Shown here piece by piece: positions 63,942-64,000 of a DNA stretch of 64,000 bases (position 1 is the stretch's first letter; every line of letters starts with the position of its first letter). The notes beneath the pieces were generated by a model. The model had not been told where the DNA came from, made no database searches, and saw nothing but the letters and a program-made list of their open reading frames with translations. Made by a program: the position numbers and the translations under genes. Origin of the DNA: Saprospiraceae bacterium (GTDB taxonomy: Bacteria > Bacteroidota > Bacteroidia > Chitinophagales > Saprospiraceae); the NCBI GenBank assembly GCA_027488935.1, contig JAIYAP010000022.1:180206-244205 (forward strand), given 5' to 3'.

Positions 63942-64000
63942 TTTTGTAAAATTAACAAAAGTTGCAATATAATTTTGTGGTATGAAAAATCACCTACTTA

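Noticed and set aside
63982..64000. ATG at the right edge, possible start of a + strand gene
   Set aside because: Only six codons are visible and a TAATTTTG box sits 4 bp before the ATG; too little to call.

Overview
The window looks like the chromosome of a Bacteroidota bacterium, probably near the Saprospiria/Chitinophagia. The sequence-based reasons are two secreted proteins with C-terminal T9SS-type sorting tails, many Bacteroidota-typical families (DUF4249 lipoprotein, DUF4294, OmpH/Skp, HmuR-like TonB receptor), and upstream regions carrying the Bacteroidota -7 box TAnnTTTG rather than E. coli-type boxes. No rRNA, tRNA, CRISPR array, IS transposase or replication origin was seen.

Layout. 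1-9490: a nearly complete [NiFe]-hydrogenase maturation locus. hypA sits on the + strand behind a 5'-truncated TPR gene. hypB-hypF-hypC-hypD-hypE, an NHL propeller gene, a NiCoT-type nickel transporter, a small unknown gene and a BFN/UVR protein follow on the - strand. The hydrogenase subunits are not in the window. 9491-24915: housekeeping and envelope genes (SDR, GT-C-like membrane protein, RRM protein, DUF4249 lipoprotein, thrS, M20 peptidase, PpiC foldase, secreted esterase). Among them is a + strand run of orphan RND adaptor, an unusual soluble ClpB-type AAA+/M41 protease fusion, and a DUF2167 protein.

24916-31333: an AT-rich mosaic of electrophile/redox-stress genes (VOC, quinone oxidoreductase, Ohr, azoreductase, two SDRs, NmrA) ending in an HxlR regulator. 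It is littered with gene fossils: a second dead hxlR copy, a YciI tail, an F420-reductase-like head, an NmrA fragment, and an azoreductase whose N-terminus appears to come from an NmrA gene. 31412-35653: a 1413-residue cyclase with the same architecture as mammalian soluble adenylyl cyclase (tandem cyclase domains, NTPase, TPRs).

35779-50457: ompH, GNAT, thioesterase, 2,4-dienoyl-CoA reductase, a vanadium-haloperoxidase-like lipoprotein missing its active-site histidines, meaB, a heme-type TonB receptor, TraB/GumN lipoprotein, polA and ahcY. 50640-55905: a four-gene ABC/adaptor/TolC exporter operon (DevBCA-like) divergent from a MarR-family regulator, with a perfect 12-bp-arm palindrome lying over the exporter promoter. 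56037-64000: T9SS-sorted beta-helix protein, DUF4294 protein, a TPR-adenylyl cyclase, a DEAD-box helicase and an AT-rich DUF4145 gene.

Intergenic DNA is notable. One dispersed element of about 110-140 bp occurs in two copies, a 20-32 bp palindrome occurs at two convergent gene junctions, and a hairpin repeat built on ATCCCGAATTTT marks other convergent ends. All function calls rest on motif reading by eye; no database search or alignment was run.
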